From Vibrio aphrogenes (GTDB taxonomy: Bacteria; Pseudomonadota; Gammaproteobacteria; Enterobacterales; Vibrionaceae): a stretch of 64,000 nt of DNA. This document shows, piece by piece, positions 17,234-29,307 of this stretch. Below the pieces are notes generated by a model. It saw only the letters and a program-made list of their open reading frames with translations. It made no database searches and was not told where the DNA came from. The stretch is from the NCBI RefSeq assembly GCF_002157735.2, contig NZ_AP018689.1:744001-808000 (forward strand), read 5' to 3'. Numbering within the stretch: position 1 is the first letter of the stretch; each line of letters opens with the position of its first letter. The position numbers and the translations under genes are program-made.

Positions 17234-19663
17234 ATGGCGATCAAACGTTTATGGATTTCAACCTTGCTTATGTTGAGCACGGTTGCACGCGCAGATTCTT
17301 TTGAGGTCTCTGATATCAAAATTGAAGGTCTGCAGCGTGTCGCTTTAGGTGCAGTATTATTAAAAATGCCTGTTCGTGTGGGTGACACGGTTGATGAGCA
17401 AGACGCTTCATCCATTATTCAAGCATTGTATTCATCGGGTAACTTTGAAGATGTAAAAGTATTTCGTGATGGCGATGTTCTGTTAATTGAAGTCAAAGAA
17501 CGCCCAACCATTGCGGATATTTCTTTCTCTGGTAATAAAGCCATTAAAGATGAACAACTTCAACAGAACTTGGATGCCTCGGGTATTCGAGTAGGTGAAG
17601 CGTTAGATCGCACTAAGCTCAGTACTATCGAAAAAGGCTTAGAGGATTTTTATTACAGTGTCGGTAAATATAATGCGACCGTTAAAGCGGTTGTCACTCC
17701 GCTTCCTCGTAATCGTTCTGACTTGAAATTTGTCTTTACCGAAGGTGTGTCGGCAAAAATTCAACAAATTAACTTTATCGGTAATAAAGTCTTTACTAAT
17801 GAACAGTTATTGTCTCGTTTTGACTTAAATGCAGATGTTCCATGGTGGAACTTCATGGCCGATGAAAAATATCAAAAGCAAGTTCTAGCGGGTGATATTG
17901 AAAAGCTGCGCAGTTATTACTACGACCGCGGTTATTTGAAGTTCCAGGTCCTATCGACTCAAGTATCCATCTCTCCTGATAAAAAGGGTGTCTATATCAC
18001 CTTGAATTTAAGTGAAGGTGAACCTTACACCATTAAGGGAATTAAATTCCGTGGTGACTTGGTGGGTAAGCAAGAGGCCTTTAGCGCGCTTGTGCCGTTT
18101 GAAACTGGCGACGTCTACAATGGTTCTTTAGTTACCAGTCTTGAAGAAGGCATTAAAAAGATTCTAGGTGAGTCGGGTTACGCTTATCCAAAAGTACAGA
18201 CCATTCCTGAGTTTGATGACGAAACGAAAGAAGTGATGTTAACTGTTCAAGTTGATCCAGGTAACCGCATGTATGTGCGTGATATTCGCTTCACCGGAAA
18301 TAACATCACCAAAGACGAAGTACTACGTCGTGAAATGCGTCAAATGGAAAGCGGTTGGCTTAACTCCAAATCGGTTGAAACCGGTAAGGCACGTTTAAAC
18401 CGTTTAGGCTATTTTGAAACGGTGGATGTGCAAACTCAACGTGTTCCTGGCACGGATGACCAAGTGGATATCGTTTATAACGTTAAAGAAGCCAACTCAG
18501 GTAGCATCAACTTTGGTATTGGTTACGGTACCGAGTCTGGCGTCAGTTTCCAAGTGGGCTTGCAACAAGATAACTTCTTAGGCACCGGGAATCGCATTGG
18601 CATCAGCGCGATGACCAACGATTATCAAAAAAATGTCAGCTTAGAATATCGCGACCCTTATTGGACATTAGATGGTGTGAGTTTAGGCGGCAAAGTCTTC
18701 TATAATGAATTTGAAGCATCCGATGCAGGTATTGTTGACTATACCAACCAAAGTTATGGAACCAGTTTAACTTGGGGTTTCCCAATTAATGAACTTAACT
18801 TTATCGAGTTAGGGGTTGGCTATACGCACAATAAAATTTCTAATATTGACCCTTATGTGCAAAACGAAAGTTTCTTGCAAACCCAAGCAGCAGCCGGTAA
18901 CTACGATTCGGAATCTGGTGAGCTAAACGTTAATGACTTTGACGTCAACGTGTCTTGGACTCGAAACAATTTGAATAAAGGGTATTTCCCAACGGCGGGT
19001 AACTACCAACGTACTACTTTTAAAATTACCGTACCTGGCTCTGACGTTCCATACTATAAAATCCAGTATGATGCTAAGCAGTATATTCCACTGACTAAGA
19101 AAGAGGACTTTACTCTACTATTACGTGGGCGCTTAGGCTACGGTAATGGTTATGGTTCATCAAAAGGGAATGACAACCTCTTCCCATTTTATGAAAACTA
19201 TTATGCTGGTGGCTTCTCGTCATTACGTGGTTTTGGCTCTAACTCAGCGGGACCAAAAGCGGTGTATGATGAAGGTGGTAGTGACGGAGGTAATAACCCG
19301 AACTATGTGGCAACCGATGAATCTGTGGGTGGTAACGCCACCGCCTTGGCGAGTATTGAGTTAATTGTTCCAACGCCATTTGCGTCGGAAGAATTACAAA
19401 GCTCATTACGTACAAGTGTGTTTGTTGACCTTGCCAGTGTATGGGATACCGAGTTCCAATATCGTGAAATGGACGCCAATATGTCTGGCCGTGATTATTA
19501 TTACGATTACTCTGATCCGATGGAATATCGTGCTTCCTATGGGGTAGCGATGCAATGGATGTCTCCGATGGGGCCTTTGGTCTTCTCGTTGGCGAAACCG
19601 ATTAAAATATACGATGGTGATGATGAAGAGTTCTTTACCTTTACTATCGGTCGAACCTTCTAA
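17234..19663 (+). CDS. bamA: Outer membrane protein assembly factor BamA
   Basis: BamA is the central beta-barrel insertase of the BAM complex; bamC is also in this window. A signal peptide ends at ARADSFEV (cleavage before DSF). Five POTRA domains span about residues 20-420, followed by a C-terminal barrel with the [16 protein letters not shown] loop and the terminal FTFTIGRTF ending in phenylalanine. The 809 residues equal the usual length. skp follows after about 26 nt. Confidence 0.98.
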   Translation: MAIKRLWISTLLMLSTVARADSFEVSDIKIEGLQRVALGAVLLKMPVRVGDTVDEQDASSIIQALYSSGNFEDVKVFRDGDVLLIEVKERPTIADISFSGNKAIKDEQLQQNLDASGIRVGEALDRTKLSTIEKGLEDFYYSVGKYNATVKAVVTPLPRNRSDLKFVFTEGVSAKIQQINFIGNKVFTNEQLLSRFDLNADVPWWNFMADEKYQKQVLAGDIEKLRSYYYDRGYLKFQVLSTQVSISPDKKGVYITLNLSEGEPYTIKGIKFRGDLVGKQEAFSALVPFETGDVYNGSLVTSLEEGIKKILGESGYAYPKVQTIPEFDDETKEVMLTVQVDPGNRMYVRDIRFTGNNITKDEVLRREMRQMESGWLNSKSVETGKARLNRLGYFETVDVQTQRVPGTDDQVDIVYNVKEANSGSINFGIGYGTESGVSFQVGLQQDNFLGTGNRIGISAMTNDYQKNVSLEYRDPYWTLDGVSLGGKVFYNEFEASDAGIVDYTNQSYGTSLTWGFPINELNFIELGVGYTHNKISNIDPYVQNESFLQTQAAAGNYDSESGELNVNDFDVNVSWTRNNLNKGYFPTAGNYQRTTFKITVPGSDVPYYKIQYDAKQYIPLTKKEDFTLLLRGRLGYGNGYGSSKGNDNLFPFYENYYAGGFSSLRGFGSNSAGPKAVYDEGGSDGGNNPNYVATDESVGGNATALASIELIVPTPFASEELQSSLRTSVFVDLASVWDTEFQYREMDANMSGRDYYYDYSDPMEYRASYGVAMQWMSPMGPLVFSLAKPIKIYDGDDEEFFTFTIGRTF

Positions 19664-19689
19664 TTTTAGATTTTTGTAAGGAAATGATT

Positions 19690-20199
19690 GTGAAAAAATT
19701 GATTAAAGTAGCTGGTATTAGCCTAGTTGTATTAACTGCTTCTCTTTCTGCTACCGCAGCTCAAGCAGCACAAAAAGTCGGTTATGTGAATACGGCGAAA
19801 ATCTTTCAAACTATGCCTCAAGTGCAAGCGGTAGAGAAAAAACTACAAAAATCAGGCAAAGATAAAAAAGCGGAACTCGATAAACTGAAAAGCCAAATTG
19901 ATGCTAAAGTTGAAAAGCTAAAGCGTGATGGCCAGTTAATGTCTGCGTCGGATGTGGATAACGCGAAAATTGATATTCAATCTATGCAAGCTAAGTTAGA
20001 AGTTAAAGCGAAGACTTATCAAGCTGATATGAATAAAGTTCGCCAAGAAGAAATGAAGAAAATCGATACACAAATTAAATCTGCAATCGATAAAGTTGCC
20101 AAAGCTCAAGGTTATGATCTGGTTGTAAATGCTCAAGCCTTAGTGTACGCAACACCAAGTTCTGATCTTACAGATGCCATTATTAAAGAATTAAAATAA
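19690..20199 (+). CDS. skp: Periplasmic chaperone Skp (OmpH)
   Basis: Skp is a trimeric periplasmic chaperone that delivers unfolded outer-membrane proteins to BAM. A signal peptide ends near TAAQA-AQKVGYVN, followed by long charged helices (the tentacles) over residues 45-125. I choose the GTG start (MKKLIKVAG) because AAGGA lies 7 nt before it; an ATG 6 nt upstream would be too close to the ribosome site. Confidence 0.95.
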   Translation: MKKLIKVAGISLVVLTASLSATAAQAAQKVGYVNTAKIFQTMPQVQAVEKKLQKSGKDKKAELDKLKSQIDAKVEKLKRDGQLMSASDVDNAKIDIQSMQAKLEVKAKTYQADMNKVRQEEMKKIDTQIKSAIDKVAKAQGYDLVVNAQALVYATPSSDLTDAIIKELK

Positions 20200-20211
20200 T
20201 AGAAGTTGAAC

Positions 20212-21231
20212 ATGCCAAAATTGACTCTTGCTGAATTAGCAACGATTACTGGTGGCGAGTTACATGGAAACGGTGAGGTTATCGTTTCCGGTATTGCTGC
20301 CATGGATAAAGCCGGAGAAGGCCACATAACGTTTTTGACCAATGTTAAATATCGTAAGCATTTAGAACAATGCAAAGCGAGTGCGATTTTAATTAAGTCA
20401 AGCGAGTTAGAGTTTTGCCACACTAATGCGATCGTCGTTCCTGATCCTTATTTAGCGTTTGCGCTGATTGCACAAGCTTTAGATACTACGCCAGAGCCAG
20501 CTGAGCGCATTGAAGCGACGGCTGCGGTGGCCGATGATGTGACTTTAGGCCAAGGCGTCTGTATTGGTCACAATGCGGTGATTGAATCAGGTGTTGTGCT
20601 AGGTGACAACGTAGTGATCGGCGCAGGTTGTTTTATTGGTAAAAATACCAAAATTGGCGCCAACACCAAAATGTGGGCCAATGTTACGGTTTACCATGAA
20701 ATCAGTATCGGCGAATCTTGTTTAATTCAAGCCAATACCGTGATTGGTTCGGATGGCTTTGGCTATGCAAATAATCGTGGTGAGTGGGTGAAAATCCCTC
20801 AACTGGGTTCGGTGATTATTGGTAATCGTGTTGAGATTGGTGCTTGTACGACGATTGACCGTGGTGCTATCGACGATACTGTAATTGAAGATAATGTTAT
20901 TTTGGATAATCACTTACAGATTGCCCATAACGTACACATTGGTTATGGCACTGCGATGGCTGGTTGTACGACCGTTGCTGGCAGTGTCAAAATTGGCAAA
21001 TATTGTATTATTGGTGGCGCGTCCGTGATCAATGGCCATATTGAAATTGCCGATGGTGTTACTATTACGGGTATGGGCATGGTGATGCGCAGTATCAGTG
21101 AGAAGGGCATCTATTCTTCAGGGATCCCACTACAATCAAATAAAGAGTGGCGTAAAACGGCTGCTCGTACCCTGAAAATTGACGATATGTACAAACGTCT
21201 AAAAACATTAGAAAAAAAGTTTGACGAATAA
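20212..21231 (+). CDS. lpxD: UDP-3-O-(3-hydroxyacyl)glucosamine N-acyltransferase
   Basis: LpxD adds the N-linked hydroxyacyl chain in the third step of lipid A synthesis. The N-terminal uridine-binding domain (to about residue 100) is followed by a left-handed beta helix of hexapeptide repeats. The catalytic-histidine region [14 protein letters not shown] is present. The start is the ATG giving MPKLTLAEL; a TTG 6 nt upstream is unlikely. A terminator follows before fabZ. Confidence 0.97.
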   Translation: MPKLTLAELATITGGELHGNGEVIVSGIAAMDKAGEGHITFLTNVKYRKHLEQCKASAILIKSSELEFCHTNAIVVPDPYLAFALIAQALDTTPEPAERIEATAAVADDVTLGQGVCIGHNAVIESGVVLGDNVVIGAGCFIGKNTKIGANTKMWANVTVYHEISIGESCLIQANTVIGSDGFGYANNRGEWVKIPQLGSVIIGNRVEIGACTTIDRGAIDDTVIEDNVILDNHLQIAHNVHIGYGTAMAGCTTVAGSVKIGKYCIIGGASVINGHIEIADGVTITGMGMVMRSISEKGIYSSGIPLQSNKEWRKTAARTLKIDDMYKRLKTLEKKFDE

Positions 21232-21248
21232 CCAGGTTAAGCACAGAT

Positions 21249-21273
21249 AAAGACCTGCCTTTGCAGGTCTTTT
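21249..21273 (+). terminator. Terminator or attenuator between lpxD and fabZ
   Basis: The perfect 10 bp arms AAAGACCTGC and GCAGGTCTTT enclose a 4-nt loop and are followed by T residues. Confidence 0.85.
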
Positions 21274-21380
21274 GTGTTTATAATTGTATCATTGTACTGA
21301 TTTGGCATTCAGACCATGTTATATCGGTATCACCTCAATGATCTGGTTAAGTAGAGACGATTTTTAATAGGAAACACATT

Positions 21381-21833
21381 TTGACTACAGAAAAGAAAAC
21401 ACTCGATATTACGGAAATTCGCGAACTTCTTCCTCATCGCTACCCATTCCTATTGATTGATCGTGTGACTGATTACCAAGAAGAAAAGTATCTTGTAGCG
21501 CTGAAAAACGTATCGGTCAATGAACCTCAATTCACTGGTCATTTCCCTCAGCTTCCTATTTTACCTGGGGTATTAATTTTAGAAGCTATGGCACAAGCAA
21601 CAGGTTTATTAGCGTTTAAATCTTTTGGTGCACCGGCTGAAAATGAATTGTATTACTTTGCTAGTATCGATAATGCAAAATTCCGCAAACCTGTGGTACC
21701 GGGTGATCAACTGGTTATTGAAGTTGAGTTTATCAAGGACCGTCGTGGTATTGCTTTATTCAATGGTGTCGCAAAAGTAGACGGTGCTGTTGTGTGTTCT
21801 GCAGAATTAAAATGCGCTCGTCGCGAATTCTAA
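21381..21833 (+). CDS. fabZ: 3-hydroxyacyl-[ACP] dehydratase FabZ
   Basis: FabZ dehydrates beta-hydroxyacyl-ACP in fatty acid elongation and competes with LpxA and LpxD for substrate. The catalytic histidine in [14 protein letters not shown] and glutamate in [11 protein letters not shown] are present. The length of 150 is normal. The start is TTG, preceded by AGGAAA, which is acceptable though not strong. It lies 12 nt before lpxA. Confidence 0.97.
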   Translation: MTTEKKTLDITEIRELLPHRYPFLLIDRVTDYQEEKYLVALKNVSVNEPQFTGHFPQLPILPGVLILEAMAQATGLLAFKSFGAPAENELYYFASIDNAKFRKPVVPGDQLVIEVEFIKDRRGIALFNGVAKVDGAVVCSAELKCARREF

Positions 21834-21845
21834 AAGGTCGTCATT

Positions 21846-22634
21846 ATGATTCATGAAACCGCACAAATCCATCCTTCTGCTGTTATTGAAGAAGGCGTTA
21901 CCATTGGTGCTAACGTTAAAATTGGTCCTTTTAGCTACATTGGCTCGGATGTTGAAATCGGCGAAGGGACTGAAATTTATTCGCATGTTGTGGTGAAAGG
22001 CCCAACAGTCATTGGTAAAGAGAATAAAATTTTCCAATTTGCGTCTATTGGTGAAGCTTGCCAAGATTTGAAATACAAAGGTGAGCCAACCAAATTGATC
22101 ATTGGTGACCGAAATATTATCCGCGAAAGTGTTACTATGCACCGTGGTACGACGCAAGACCAAGGCATCACTCAAGTAGGTAGTGATAACCTCTTTATGA
22201 TCAATGTGCATGTAGCGCACGATTGTGTTGTGGGTAATCGTTGTATTCTTGCAAATAACGCGACTTTAGCAGGCCACGTGACAGTACGTGATTTTGCGAT
22301 TATTGGCGGTATGTCGGCAGTACATCAATTTTGTCAAATCGGCCAACATAGTATGGTTGGTGGCGCATCAGGTGTGGCTCAAGATGTTCCTCCATTCGTT
22401 ATTGCGCAAGGTAATCACGCTAAGCCGTATGGTGTAAACTTCGAAGGCCTTAAGCGCCGTGGTTTCGAGAAAAAAGAAATCCATGCAATTCGTCGTGCTT
22501 ACAAATCACTGTACCGTAATAAAAACACCATCGAAGAAGCTAAATTAGAAATGGCAGAAGATGCGGCTCAATTTGAGTCAGTTCAAGCTATGGTTGATTT
22601 TATTGATTCTTCTAAACGTGGGATTGTTCGTTAA
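21846..22634 (+). CDS. lpxA: UDP-N-acetylglucosamine acyltransferase LpxA
   Basis: LpxA makes the first step of lipid A by moving a hydroxyacyl chain from ACP to UDP-GlcNAc. A left-handed beta helix of hexapeptide repeats is followed by a C-terminal helical domain. The catalytic histidine lies in [12 protein letters not shown]. The 262 residues match E. coli exactly in length. A terminator follows before lpxB. Confidence 0.98.
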   Translation: MIHETAQIHPSAVIEEGVTIGANVKIGPFSYIGSDVEIGEGTEIYSHVVVKGPTVIGKENKIFQFASIGEACQDLKYKGEPTKLIIGDRNIIRESVTMHRGTTQDQGITQVGSDNLFMINVHVAHDCVVGNRCILANNATLAGHVTVRDFAIIGGMSAVHQFCQIGQHSMVGGASGVAQDVPPFVIAQGNHAKPYGVNFEGLKRRGFEKKEIHAIRRAYKSLYRNKNTIEEAKLEMAEDAAQFESVQAMVDFIDSSKRGIVR

Positions 22635-22680
22635 TTGTAACGAAAGATGCCTGATTTAGGATGAACAATATGTTGTAAAG

Positions 22681-22707
22681 AGGCCTAATTTATTGGGCCT
22701 TTTTTTA
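22681..22707 (+). terminator. Terminator between lpxA and lpxB
   Basis: The AGGCC and GGCCT arms are followed by a run of eight T. Confidence 0.8.
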
Positions 22708-22733
22708 TTAGCATTTCGTTAATAGGAAAAACT

Positions 22734-23900
22734 ATGAAACGTCGATTGAGAATTGGGGTAGTTGCCGGGGAGTTGTCTGGTGATACTTTAGGTGCTGGAC
22801 TCATCAAAGCCATTAAAGCCGTTCATCCTGATGCTGAGTTTGTGGGGATTGGTGGTCCACAAATGATAGCTGAAGGCTGCGAATCATTGTTTGATATGGA
22901 AGAATTGTCGGTGATGGGGTTGGTTGAGGTATTAGGCCGCTTATTCCGCATTTTAAAAATCAAAAAATCGATTGTTGATTATTTTAAACAAAACCCGCCA
23001 GATGTCTTTATTGGCATTGATGCGCCTGATTTTAATTTACGAGTTGAACTGGCATTAAAACAAGCTGGAATTAAAACCGTCCATTATGTGAGCCCATCAG
23101 TGTGGGCATGGCGTCAAAATCGTATTCACGGTATTGCAAAAGCGACCAATCTCGTCTTGGCATTCTTACCCTTTGAAAAAGCTTTCTACGATAAATTTAA
23201 TGTTCCTTGTGAGTTTATTGGTCATACCCTAGCCGATGCTATTCCTTTAGAAACCGATAAAGTCGCCGCTCGTCAGGCATTAAATTTAGAGCAAGATAAA
23301 ACGTGGTTAGCAGTGCTTCCTGGCAGCCGTAATGCTGAATTAAAAATGTTGTGCGAACCTTTTTTACAAACCTGCCAACGACTTGCCAAAAATAACCCCG
23401 ATCTCAGATTTGTGGTCGCGTTAGTTAATCAAAAACGACGTGAACAGTTTGAGCATGCTTGGAAAACCATCGCTCCAGAACTGGATTTTGAATTGCGTGA
23501 TGGCACGGCGCGAACCGTCATTGAGGCCTCGGATGTTGTTATGCTGGCTTCAGGAACGGTGGCGCTTGAGTGTATGTTAGTCAATCGTCCTATGGTGGTG
23601 GGATATAAAGTCAATGAATTGAGTGCATTCATTGCTCGCCGGATGCTGAAAACGGCTTATGTGTCCTTACCCAATATTTTAGCGGATAAACTGCTGGTTA
23701 AGGAATTCTTACAAGAAGAATGCACTCCTGAAAACTTAGCCAATGAAGTGACTCGCTTGATGACCGATGAAGGTAAGGAGATGCAAATGGCGTTTCATGA
23801 AATGCATCAGTGGATACGTAAAGATGCCGATACCCAAGCGGCGAAGGCTGTCTTAAACCTAATTGATGCTAATTTATTGTTATCAGAGAGTACATCATGA
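22734..23900 (+). CDS. lpxB: Lipid-A-disaccharide synthase
   Basis: LpxB joins UDP-diacylglucosamine and lipid X to give the lipid A disaccharide. Family motifs are [38 protein letters not shown] and [10 protein letters not shown]. The 388 residues match the usual length. Its TGA overlaps the rnhB ATG (ATGA), so translation is coupled. Confidence 0.98.
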   Translation: MKRRLRIGVVAGELSGDTLGAGLIKAIKAVHPDAEFVGIGGPQMIAEGCESLFDMEELSVMGLVEVLGRLFRILKIKKSIVDYFKQNPPDVFIGIDAPDFNLRVELALKQAGIKTVHYVSPSVWAWRQNRIHGIAKATNLVLAFLPFEKAFYDKFNVPCEFIGHTLADAIPLETDKVAARQALNLEQDKTWLAVLPGSRNAELKMLCEPFLQTCQRLAKNNPDLRFVVALVNQKRREQFEHAWKTIAPELDFELRDGTARTVIEASDVVMLASGTVALECMLVNRPMVVGYKVNELSAFIARRMLKTAYVSLPNILADKLLVKEFLQEECTPENLANEVTRLMTDEGKEMQMAFHEMHQWIRKDADTQAAKAVLNLIDANLLLSESTS

Positions 23901-24538
23901 GTGTAGAACACCCAGATTTTGAATACCCGGCTGGCTTTTCATTGATTGCTGGAGTTGATGAGGTGGGGCGAGGGCCCTTAGTGGGAGCCGTAGTCACCGC
24001 CGCGGTTATTTTGGATCCTAACAATCCAATTGCAGGGTTAACAGATTCAAAAAAATTGAGTGAAAAAAAACGTCTGGCCTTATTACCTGAAATTAAAGAA
24101 AAAGCTTTAGCATGGTCACTAGGGCGTTGTGAGGCGTGGGAGATTGATGAACTCAATATTCTGCAAGCGACCATGGTTGCCATGCAAAGAGCCGTCGCAG
24201 GCTTAGCGGTCACGCCCGATTATGTGTTAATTGATGGTAACCGAGTTCCTGAACTGACGATGGCGAGTGCCGCAGTGGTGAAAGGGGATTTACGAGTTGC
24301 GGAAATCAGTGCCGCTTCTATTATTGCTAAAGTCGCTCGTGATGAAGAAATGAAACAGCTGGATGCTCAATATCCAATGTTTGGTTTTGCGAAACATAAT
24401 GGGTATCCTACTAAAGCACACATGGCCGCCATTGAAGAATATGACCTCAACTCAATGCCTGAATTGTTGCAGCAATACCGTAAAAGCTATAAACCAGTGA
24501 AAAAAGTGCTCGGTCTTCTCGACGCTAATGTTCGCTAA
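23897..24538 (+). CDS. rnhB: Ribonuclease HII
   Basis: RNase HII removes single ribonucleotides and RNA from DNA hybrids. The active-site motifs are [11 protein letters not shown] (D and E), YVLIDGNR (D) and the distal aspartate following [12 protein letters not shown]. The 213 residues are near the normal length. The start overlaps lpxB by 4 nt. dnaE follows 96 nt later, as in E. coli. Confidence 0.97.
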   Translation: MSVEHPDFEYPAGFSLIAGVDEVGRGPLVGAVVTAAVILDPNNPIAGLTDSKKLSEKKRLALLPEIKEKALAWSLGRCEAWEIDELNILQATMVAMQRAVAGLAVTPDYVLIDGNRVPELTMASAAVVKGDLRVAEISAASIIAKVARDEEMKQLDAQYPMFGFAKHNGYPTKAHMAAIEEYDLNSMPELLQQYRKSYKPVKKVLGLLDANVR

Positions 24539-24634
24539 GATAAGAGGTTGTTATTGAGAGCGCTTGGAAAGTCATTGTTGCGCTTTCAATTAACCCTTAC
24601 ACTTTCAATCCATTAATTTAAATGTAGTAACTCT

Positions 24635-27600
24635 ATGTCCGATCCAAAGTTTGTACATCTTCGTATTCACAGTGACTATTCGATGGTTGATGGCTTAGCC
24701 AAAGTCCCACCCTTGGTAAAAAAAGTGGCGGAATTAGGCATGCCTGCCATGGCATTGACCGATTTTACAAACTTATGCGGCTTAGTGAAATTTTATAGTA
24801 CCGCGCACGGTTGTGGAGTGAAGCCCATCATTGGTTCCGACTTTACATTGCAATCTCCAGAGTTTGGCGATGAACTGACGCGGCTGACTATTCTTGCTAA
24901 AGATAATGCGGGCTATAAAAACCTGACATTATTGATTTCAGAAGCGTATCAACGTGGCCATGTACAACACCAACCTGTGATCGATAAAGAATGGCTGATC
25001 AACCATAAAGAAGGTCTCATCATTTTATCGGGTGGGCGCGTTGGCGAAATTGGCCGAGCACTATTAAAAGGCAACCAGGCGTTGCTAGAAAACTGTATTG
25101 AATTTTATCAAACTCATTTTGCCGATCATTTTTATCTTGAATTAACGCGTACGGGGCGCGCTGACGAAGAAACGTATTTGCACTTTGCCCTCGATATTGC
25201 TGAGCAATACGACTTACCCGTTGTGGCGACCAATGAGGTGGTCTTCTTAACCCCTGATCAATTTGACGCTCACGAAATTCGGGTCGCCATTCACGATGGT
25301 TACACTTTAGACGATCCTCGCCGGCCTAAAAACTATAGCGCGCAGCAATACCTTCGTACCGAAGAAGAAATGTGTGCACTTTTCCAAGACATTCCAGAAG
25401 CGCTACAAAATAGTGTTGAAATTGCTAAACGTTGCAATGTGACGGTACGTTTAGGCGAATATTTCTTACCTAACTTTCCTACCGAAGGCTTGGCGATTGA
25501 AGATTATCTGATCAAAAAATCACGAGAAGGCCTAGAAGACCGCTTGGCGTTTTTATTTCCAGATGAAACCGTTCGTAAAGAAAAACGACCAGAGTACGAT
25601 GAACGTCTTCAAATCGAGCTGGATGTGATTAACCAAATGGGATTCCCCGGTTATTTCTTGATCGTGATGGAATTTATCCAATGGTCGAAAGATAATGATA
25701 TTCCGGTTGGCCCCGGACGTGGCTCTGGTGCGGGTTCTTTGGTGGCCTATGCATTAAAAATCACCGATCTAGACCCTCTTGAATATGACCTTCTGTTCGA
25801 ACGATTCTTGAACCCTGAACGTGTCTCCATGCCCGATTTTGATATCGACTTCTGTATGGATAAGCGTGACCGAGTCATTGATCACGTAGCCGAAATGTAT
25901 GGTCGTGATGCGGTATCGCAAATCATTACTTTTGGTACGATGGCAGCTAAAGCGGTGATTCGTGATGTGGGCCGTGTCCTTGGGCATCCTTATGGCTTTG
26001 TGGATCGCATTTCTAAATTAGTGCCACCAGATCCTGGAATGACACTGGCAAAAGCATTTGAAGCCGAACCACAGTTACCAGAACTGTACAATGCCGATGA
26101 AGAAGTCAAAGAACTGATCGACATGTGCCGTATTTTGGAAGGTTGTACTCGAAATGCTGGTAAGCACGCCGGTGGGGTGGTGATTTCACCGACCACCATC
26201 ACTGATTTCGCACCGATCTATTGTGATGCGGAAGGCCATTTCCCAGTAACGCAATTTGATAAAAATGATGTTGAATACGCCGGTCTAGTAAAATTTGACT
26301 TCTTAGGCTTACGTACACTGACCATCATTGATTGGGCGCTTGGCTTGATAAACCCTCGCTTAGCCAAAGAGGGAAAAGAGCCAGTCAGAATTGAGTCGAT
26401 TGATTTAGCAGACCCTGCCTCATTCCGAATTCTACAAAATTCTGAAACCACCGCGGTATTCCAGCTGGAATCGCGAGGCATGAAAGATTTGATCAAGCGT
26501 CTACAACCCGACTGTTTTGAAGACATCATCGCCTTAGTTGCCTTGTTCCGCCCAGGCCCATTACAATCGGGCATGGTGGATAACTTTATTGACCGTAAAC
26601 ATGGCCGTGAAGAGGTCTCTTACCCCGATTCTACTTGGCAACATGAATCCCTAAAAGAAACCCTAGAACCGACTTACGGCATTATCTTGTATCAAGAACA
26701 GGTAATGCAAATTGCCCAGATTTTGGCAGGTTATACACTAGGTGGCGCAGATATGCTACGCCGTGCTATGGGTAAGAAAAAACCTGAAGAAATGGCAAAG
26801 CAACGCTCAATCTTTAAAGAAGGGGCGGAGAAAAATGGCGTTGATGGCGAACTGGCGATGAAAATCTTTGACTTGGTGGAGAAATTCGCCGGTTATGGTT
26901 TTAACAAGTCACACTCCGCCGCTTATGCCTTGGTGTCTTATCAAACCTTGTGGTTAAAAACCCACTATCCAGCGGAATTTATGGCGGCGGTAATGACTGC
27001 CGATATGGATAACACCGAGAAGGTGGTTGGCTTAGTGGATGAATGCCAACGCATGAATTTAAAAGTGCTACCACCGGATGTCAATTCAGGTTTATACCGT
27101 TTTAATGTCGATGAAAATGGCGCGATTGTTTACGGCATTGGTGCGATAAAAGGGGTTGGTGAAGCGCCGATTGAAAACATCATCGCTTGCCGAGAGCAAG
27201 ATGGCTATTTTAAAGATTTATTCGATTTTTGTGCCCGCATCGACCTTAAAAAATGCAACAAGCGTGTCATTGAAAAATTGATTCAAGCCGGTGCCTTAGA
27301 CCGCTTAGGTCCTCACCGAGCGGCAATGATGGCCTCGTTAGATGAAGCAGTTAAAGCAGCCGGGCAATTCCACCAAGCAGAAGCTTTCGGCCAGTCGGAT
27401 ATGTTTGGTGTACTCACTGAAGCGCCTGAAGAAGTCGAACAAGCTTATGCTCAAGTTCCAAAATGGCCTGAAAAAGTATGGTTGGAAGGTGAGCGAGCCA
27501 CATTAGGCTTATACTTAACCGGACACCCAGTTAATGCTTATTTGAAAGAACTCTCCAAGTACACTCAATGTCGTTTAACTGATTTACAACCGACACGTCG

Positions 27601-28114
27601 CGATCAATCGATTACTGTCGCAGGATTAGTGATTGCTTCTCGTGTGATGACCACCAAACGTGGCAGCCGGATTGGCTTAATGACATTAGACGATCGTTCA
27701 GGTCGTTTGGAAGTGATGTTGTTTTCCGATGCACTGGAACGCTATGCGGAATTGCTAGAACAAGATAAAATAGTGGTAGTTTCTGGACAGGTCAGCTTTG
27801 ATGACTTCAATGGTGGGCTTAGAATGTCGGCCCGGGAAGTGATGAGTTTAGGCGATGCCCGAGAAAAATATGCCAAAGGACTGTCCATCTCCTTAGAACA
27901 ATCACAAATTGATGGTCAATTTTTTGAAAAATTTAGCCAGATATTAGCGCCGTATCGAGCGGGTACCGTGCCAGTCAATATTTATTATCAACGGGAAAAT
28001 GCTAGAGCTAAGTTCTCGCTAGGAGTAGAGTGGCGAGTCACACCGGATGATAATTTACTTGATGAATTAAAACTTCTTATTGGTTCTAAGCAAGTAGAAC
28101 TCGAATTTAACTAA
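24635..28114 (+). CDS. dnaE: DNA polymerase III alpha subunit
   Basis: This is the replicative polymerase (1159 residues, E. coli 1160). The PHP domain ([14 protein letters not shown]) opens the protein. The catalytic aspartates are in [12 protein letters not shown], with [13 protein letters not shown] just before. The helix-hairpin-helix and OB domains ([12 protein letters not shown]) follow, then the tau-binding C-terminus. dnaQ, the proofreading subunit, is also in this window. accA follows in the order seen in E. coli. Confidence 0.99.
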   Translation: MSDPKFVHLRIHSDYSMVDGLAKVPPLVKKVAELGMPAMALTDFTNLCGLVKFYSTAHGCGVKPIIGSDFTLQSPEFGDELTRLTILAKDNAGYKNLTLLISEAYQRGHVQHQPVIDKEWLINHKEGLIILSGGRVGEIGRALLKGNQALLENCIEFYQTHFADHFYLELTRTGRADEETYLHFALDIAEQYDLPVVATNEVVFLTPDQFDAHEIRVAIHDGYTLDDPRRPKNYSAQQYLRTEEEMCALFQDIPEALQNSVEIAKRCNVTVRLGEYFLPNFPTEGLAIEDYLIKKSREGLEDRLAFLFPDETVRKEKRPEYDERLQIELDVINQMGFPGYFLIVMEFIQWSKDNDIPVGPGRGSGAGSLVAYALKITDLDPLEYDLLFERFLNPERVSMPDFDIDFCMDKRDRVIDHVAEMYGRDAVSQIITFGTMAAKAVIRDVGRVLGHPYGFVDRISKLVPPDPGMTLAKAFEAEPQLPELYNADEEVKELIDMCRILEGCTRNAGKHAGGVVISPTTITDFAPIYCDAEGHFPVTQFDKNDVEYAGLVKFDFLGLRTLTIIDWALGLINPRLAKEGKEPVRIESIDLADPASFRILQNSETTAVFQLESRGMKDLIKRLQPDCFEDIIALVALFRPGPLQSGMVDNFIDRKHGREEVSYPDSTWQHESLKETLEPTYGIILYQEQVMQIAQILAGYTLGGADMLRRAMGKKKPEEMAKQRSIFKEGAEKNGVDGELAMKIFDLVEKFAGYGFNKSHSAAYALVSYQTLWLKTHYPAEFMAAVMTADMDNTEKVVGLVDECQRMNLKVLPPDVNSGLYRFNVDENGAIVYGIGAIKGVGEAPIENIIACREQDGYFKDLFDFCARIDLKKCNKRVIEKLIQAGALDRLGPHRAAMMASLDEAVKAAGQFHQAEAFGQSDMFGVLTEAPEEVEQAYAQVPKWPEKVWLEGERATLGLYLTGHPVNAYLKELSKYTQCRLTDLQPTRRDQSITVAGLVIASRVMTTKRGSRIGLMTLDDRSGRLEVMLFSDALERYAELLEQDKIVVVSGQVSFDDFNGGLRMSAREVMSLGDAREKYAKGLSISLEQSQIDGQFFEKFSQILAPYRAGTVPVNIYYQRENARAKFSLGVEWRVTPDDNLLDELKLLIGSKQVELEFN

Positions 28115-28222
28115 AGAACAGGGCATTATTATCACATTAATGAATAATAATGCGCCGAGTGATTTTTATTGCGGTAAGATGAACGTGATAGGAATAATTA
28201 AAACGATATAAAGGATTCTTTG

Positions 28223-29182
28223 ATGAGCCTAGATTTTCTTGAATTTGAAAAACCCATTGTTGAACTTGAAGCGAAAATTGAAGCTTTACGTGAAGTCTCA
28301 CGTCATGGTGGTGATACATCTGTTGATTTGGGTAAAGAAATCAGCCAACTAGAAGCAAAAAGTTTAGAACTAAAGAAAAAAATCTTTAGTGACTTAGGGG
28401 CATGGCAAGTTGCGCAACTTGCTCGTCATCCAAAGCGTCCCTATACGCTTGATTATATAGAGCATGTTTTTACTGAGTTTGATGAACTGGCTGGTGATCG
28501 TGCTTATGCTGACGATAAAGCCATTGTAGGTGGTTTAGCTCGTTTAGACGGTCGTCCTGTTATGGTGATTGGTCATCAAAAAGGCCGCGAAACGAAAGAA
28601 AAAGTTCGCCGTAATTTTGGTATGCCACGTCCAGAAGGTTATCGCAAAGCATTACGTTTAATGGAAATGGCTGAGCGATTCAATATTCCTGTGATTACTT
28701 TCATTGATACTGCAGGTGCCTACCCTGGTGTTGGCGCAGAAGAACGTGGTCAATCTGAAGCGATTGCACGTAACTTAAAAGTTATGTCAGGCTTAAAAGT
28801 ACCAGTGATTTGTAATGTGGTCGGTGAAGGCGGCTCTGGCGGTGCCTTGGCGATTGGTGTTGGCGATTACGTGAATATGCTGCAATACTCAACCTATGCC
28901 GTGATTTCACCAGAAGGTTGTGCTTCTATTTTATGGCGTGATTCAGATAAAGCCCCTCAAGCGGCTGAAGCTATGGGTCTGGTTGCTCCTCGCTTGAAAG
29001 AGCTGGGCTTGATTGACTCTATCATTGAAGAACCATTAGGCGGTGCTCATCGTGATTACGTCGGCATGGCAGAAAATATGAAAGCGACACTATTAGCTCA
29101 ACTGGCAGAATTGGAAGGGCTAGATCAAGACAACTTACTTGAGCGTCGTTATCAGCGTCTAATGAGTTATGGTTATTGTTAA
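28223..29182 (+). CDS. accA: Acetyl-CoA carboxylase carboxyltransferase alpha subunit
   Basis: AccA with AccD transfers carboxyl from biotin to acetyl-CoA to form malonyl-CoA. Motifs include [18 protein letters not shown] and [15 protein letters not shown], which line the CoA site. The start is the ATG giving [11 protein letters not shown], with AAGGA upstream; a TTG 3 nt earlier is unlikely. The 319 residues match E. coli. The gap after dnaE holds a weak hairpin with GCATTATTAT arms. Confidence 0.98.
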   Translation: MSLDFLEFEKPIVELEAKIEALREVSRHGGDTSVDLGKEISQLEAKSLELKKKIFSDLGAWQVAQLARHPKRPYTLDYIEHVFTEFDELAGDRAYADDKAIVGGLARLDGRPVMVIGHQKGRETKEKVRRNFGMPRPEGYRKALRLMEMAERFNIPVITFIDTAGAYPGVGAEERGQSEAIARNLKVMSGLKVPVICNVVGEGGSGGALAIGVGDYVNMLQYSTYAVISPEGCASILWRDSDKAPQAAEAMGLVAPRLKELGLIDSIIEEPLGGAHRDYVGMAENMKATLLAQLAELEGLDQDNLLERRYQRLMSYGYC

Positions 29183-29251
29183 TCACTTAGGTGATGGTTA
29201 AGTACAATGCGGATACTTAGCTTTGAATAACCAATACATGCTTAATCCACT

Positions 29252-29275
29252 AAAAGCGGGCCTCGGCTCGCTTTT
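29252..29275 (+). terminator. Terminator after accA
   Basis: The AAAAGCGGGC and GCTCGCTTTT arms (one G-T pair) form a short tight hairpin ending in T residues. Confidence 0.75.
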
Positions 29276-29307
29276 GTACATCTGACTTTTTATTATTGAG
29301 TGTTTCG

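Noticed and set aside
28123-28153. Terminator between dnaE and accA
   Set aside because: The stem GCATTATTAT is A/T-rich and lacks a T run; too weak to call.
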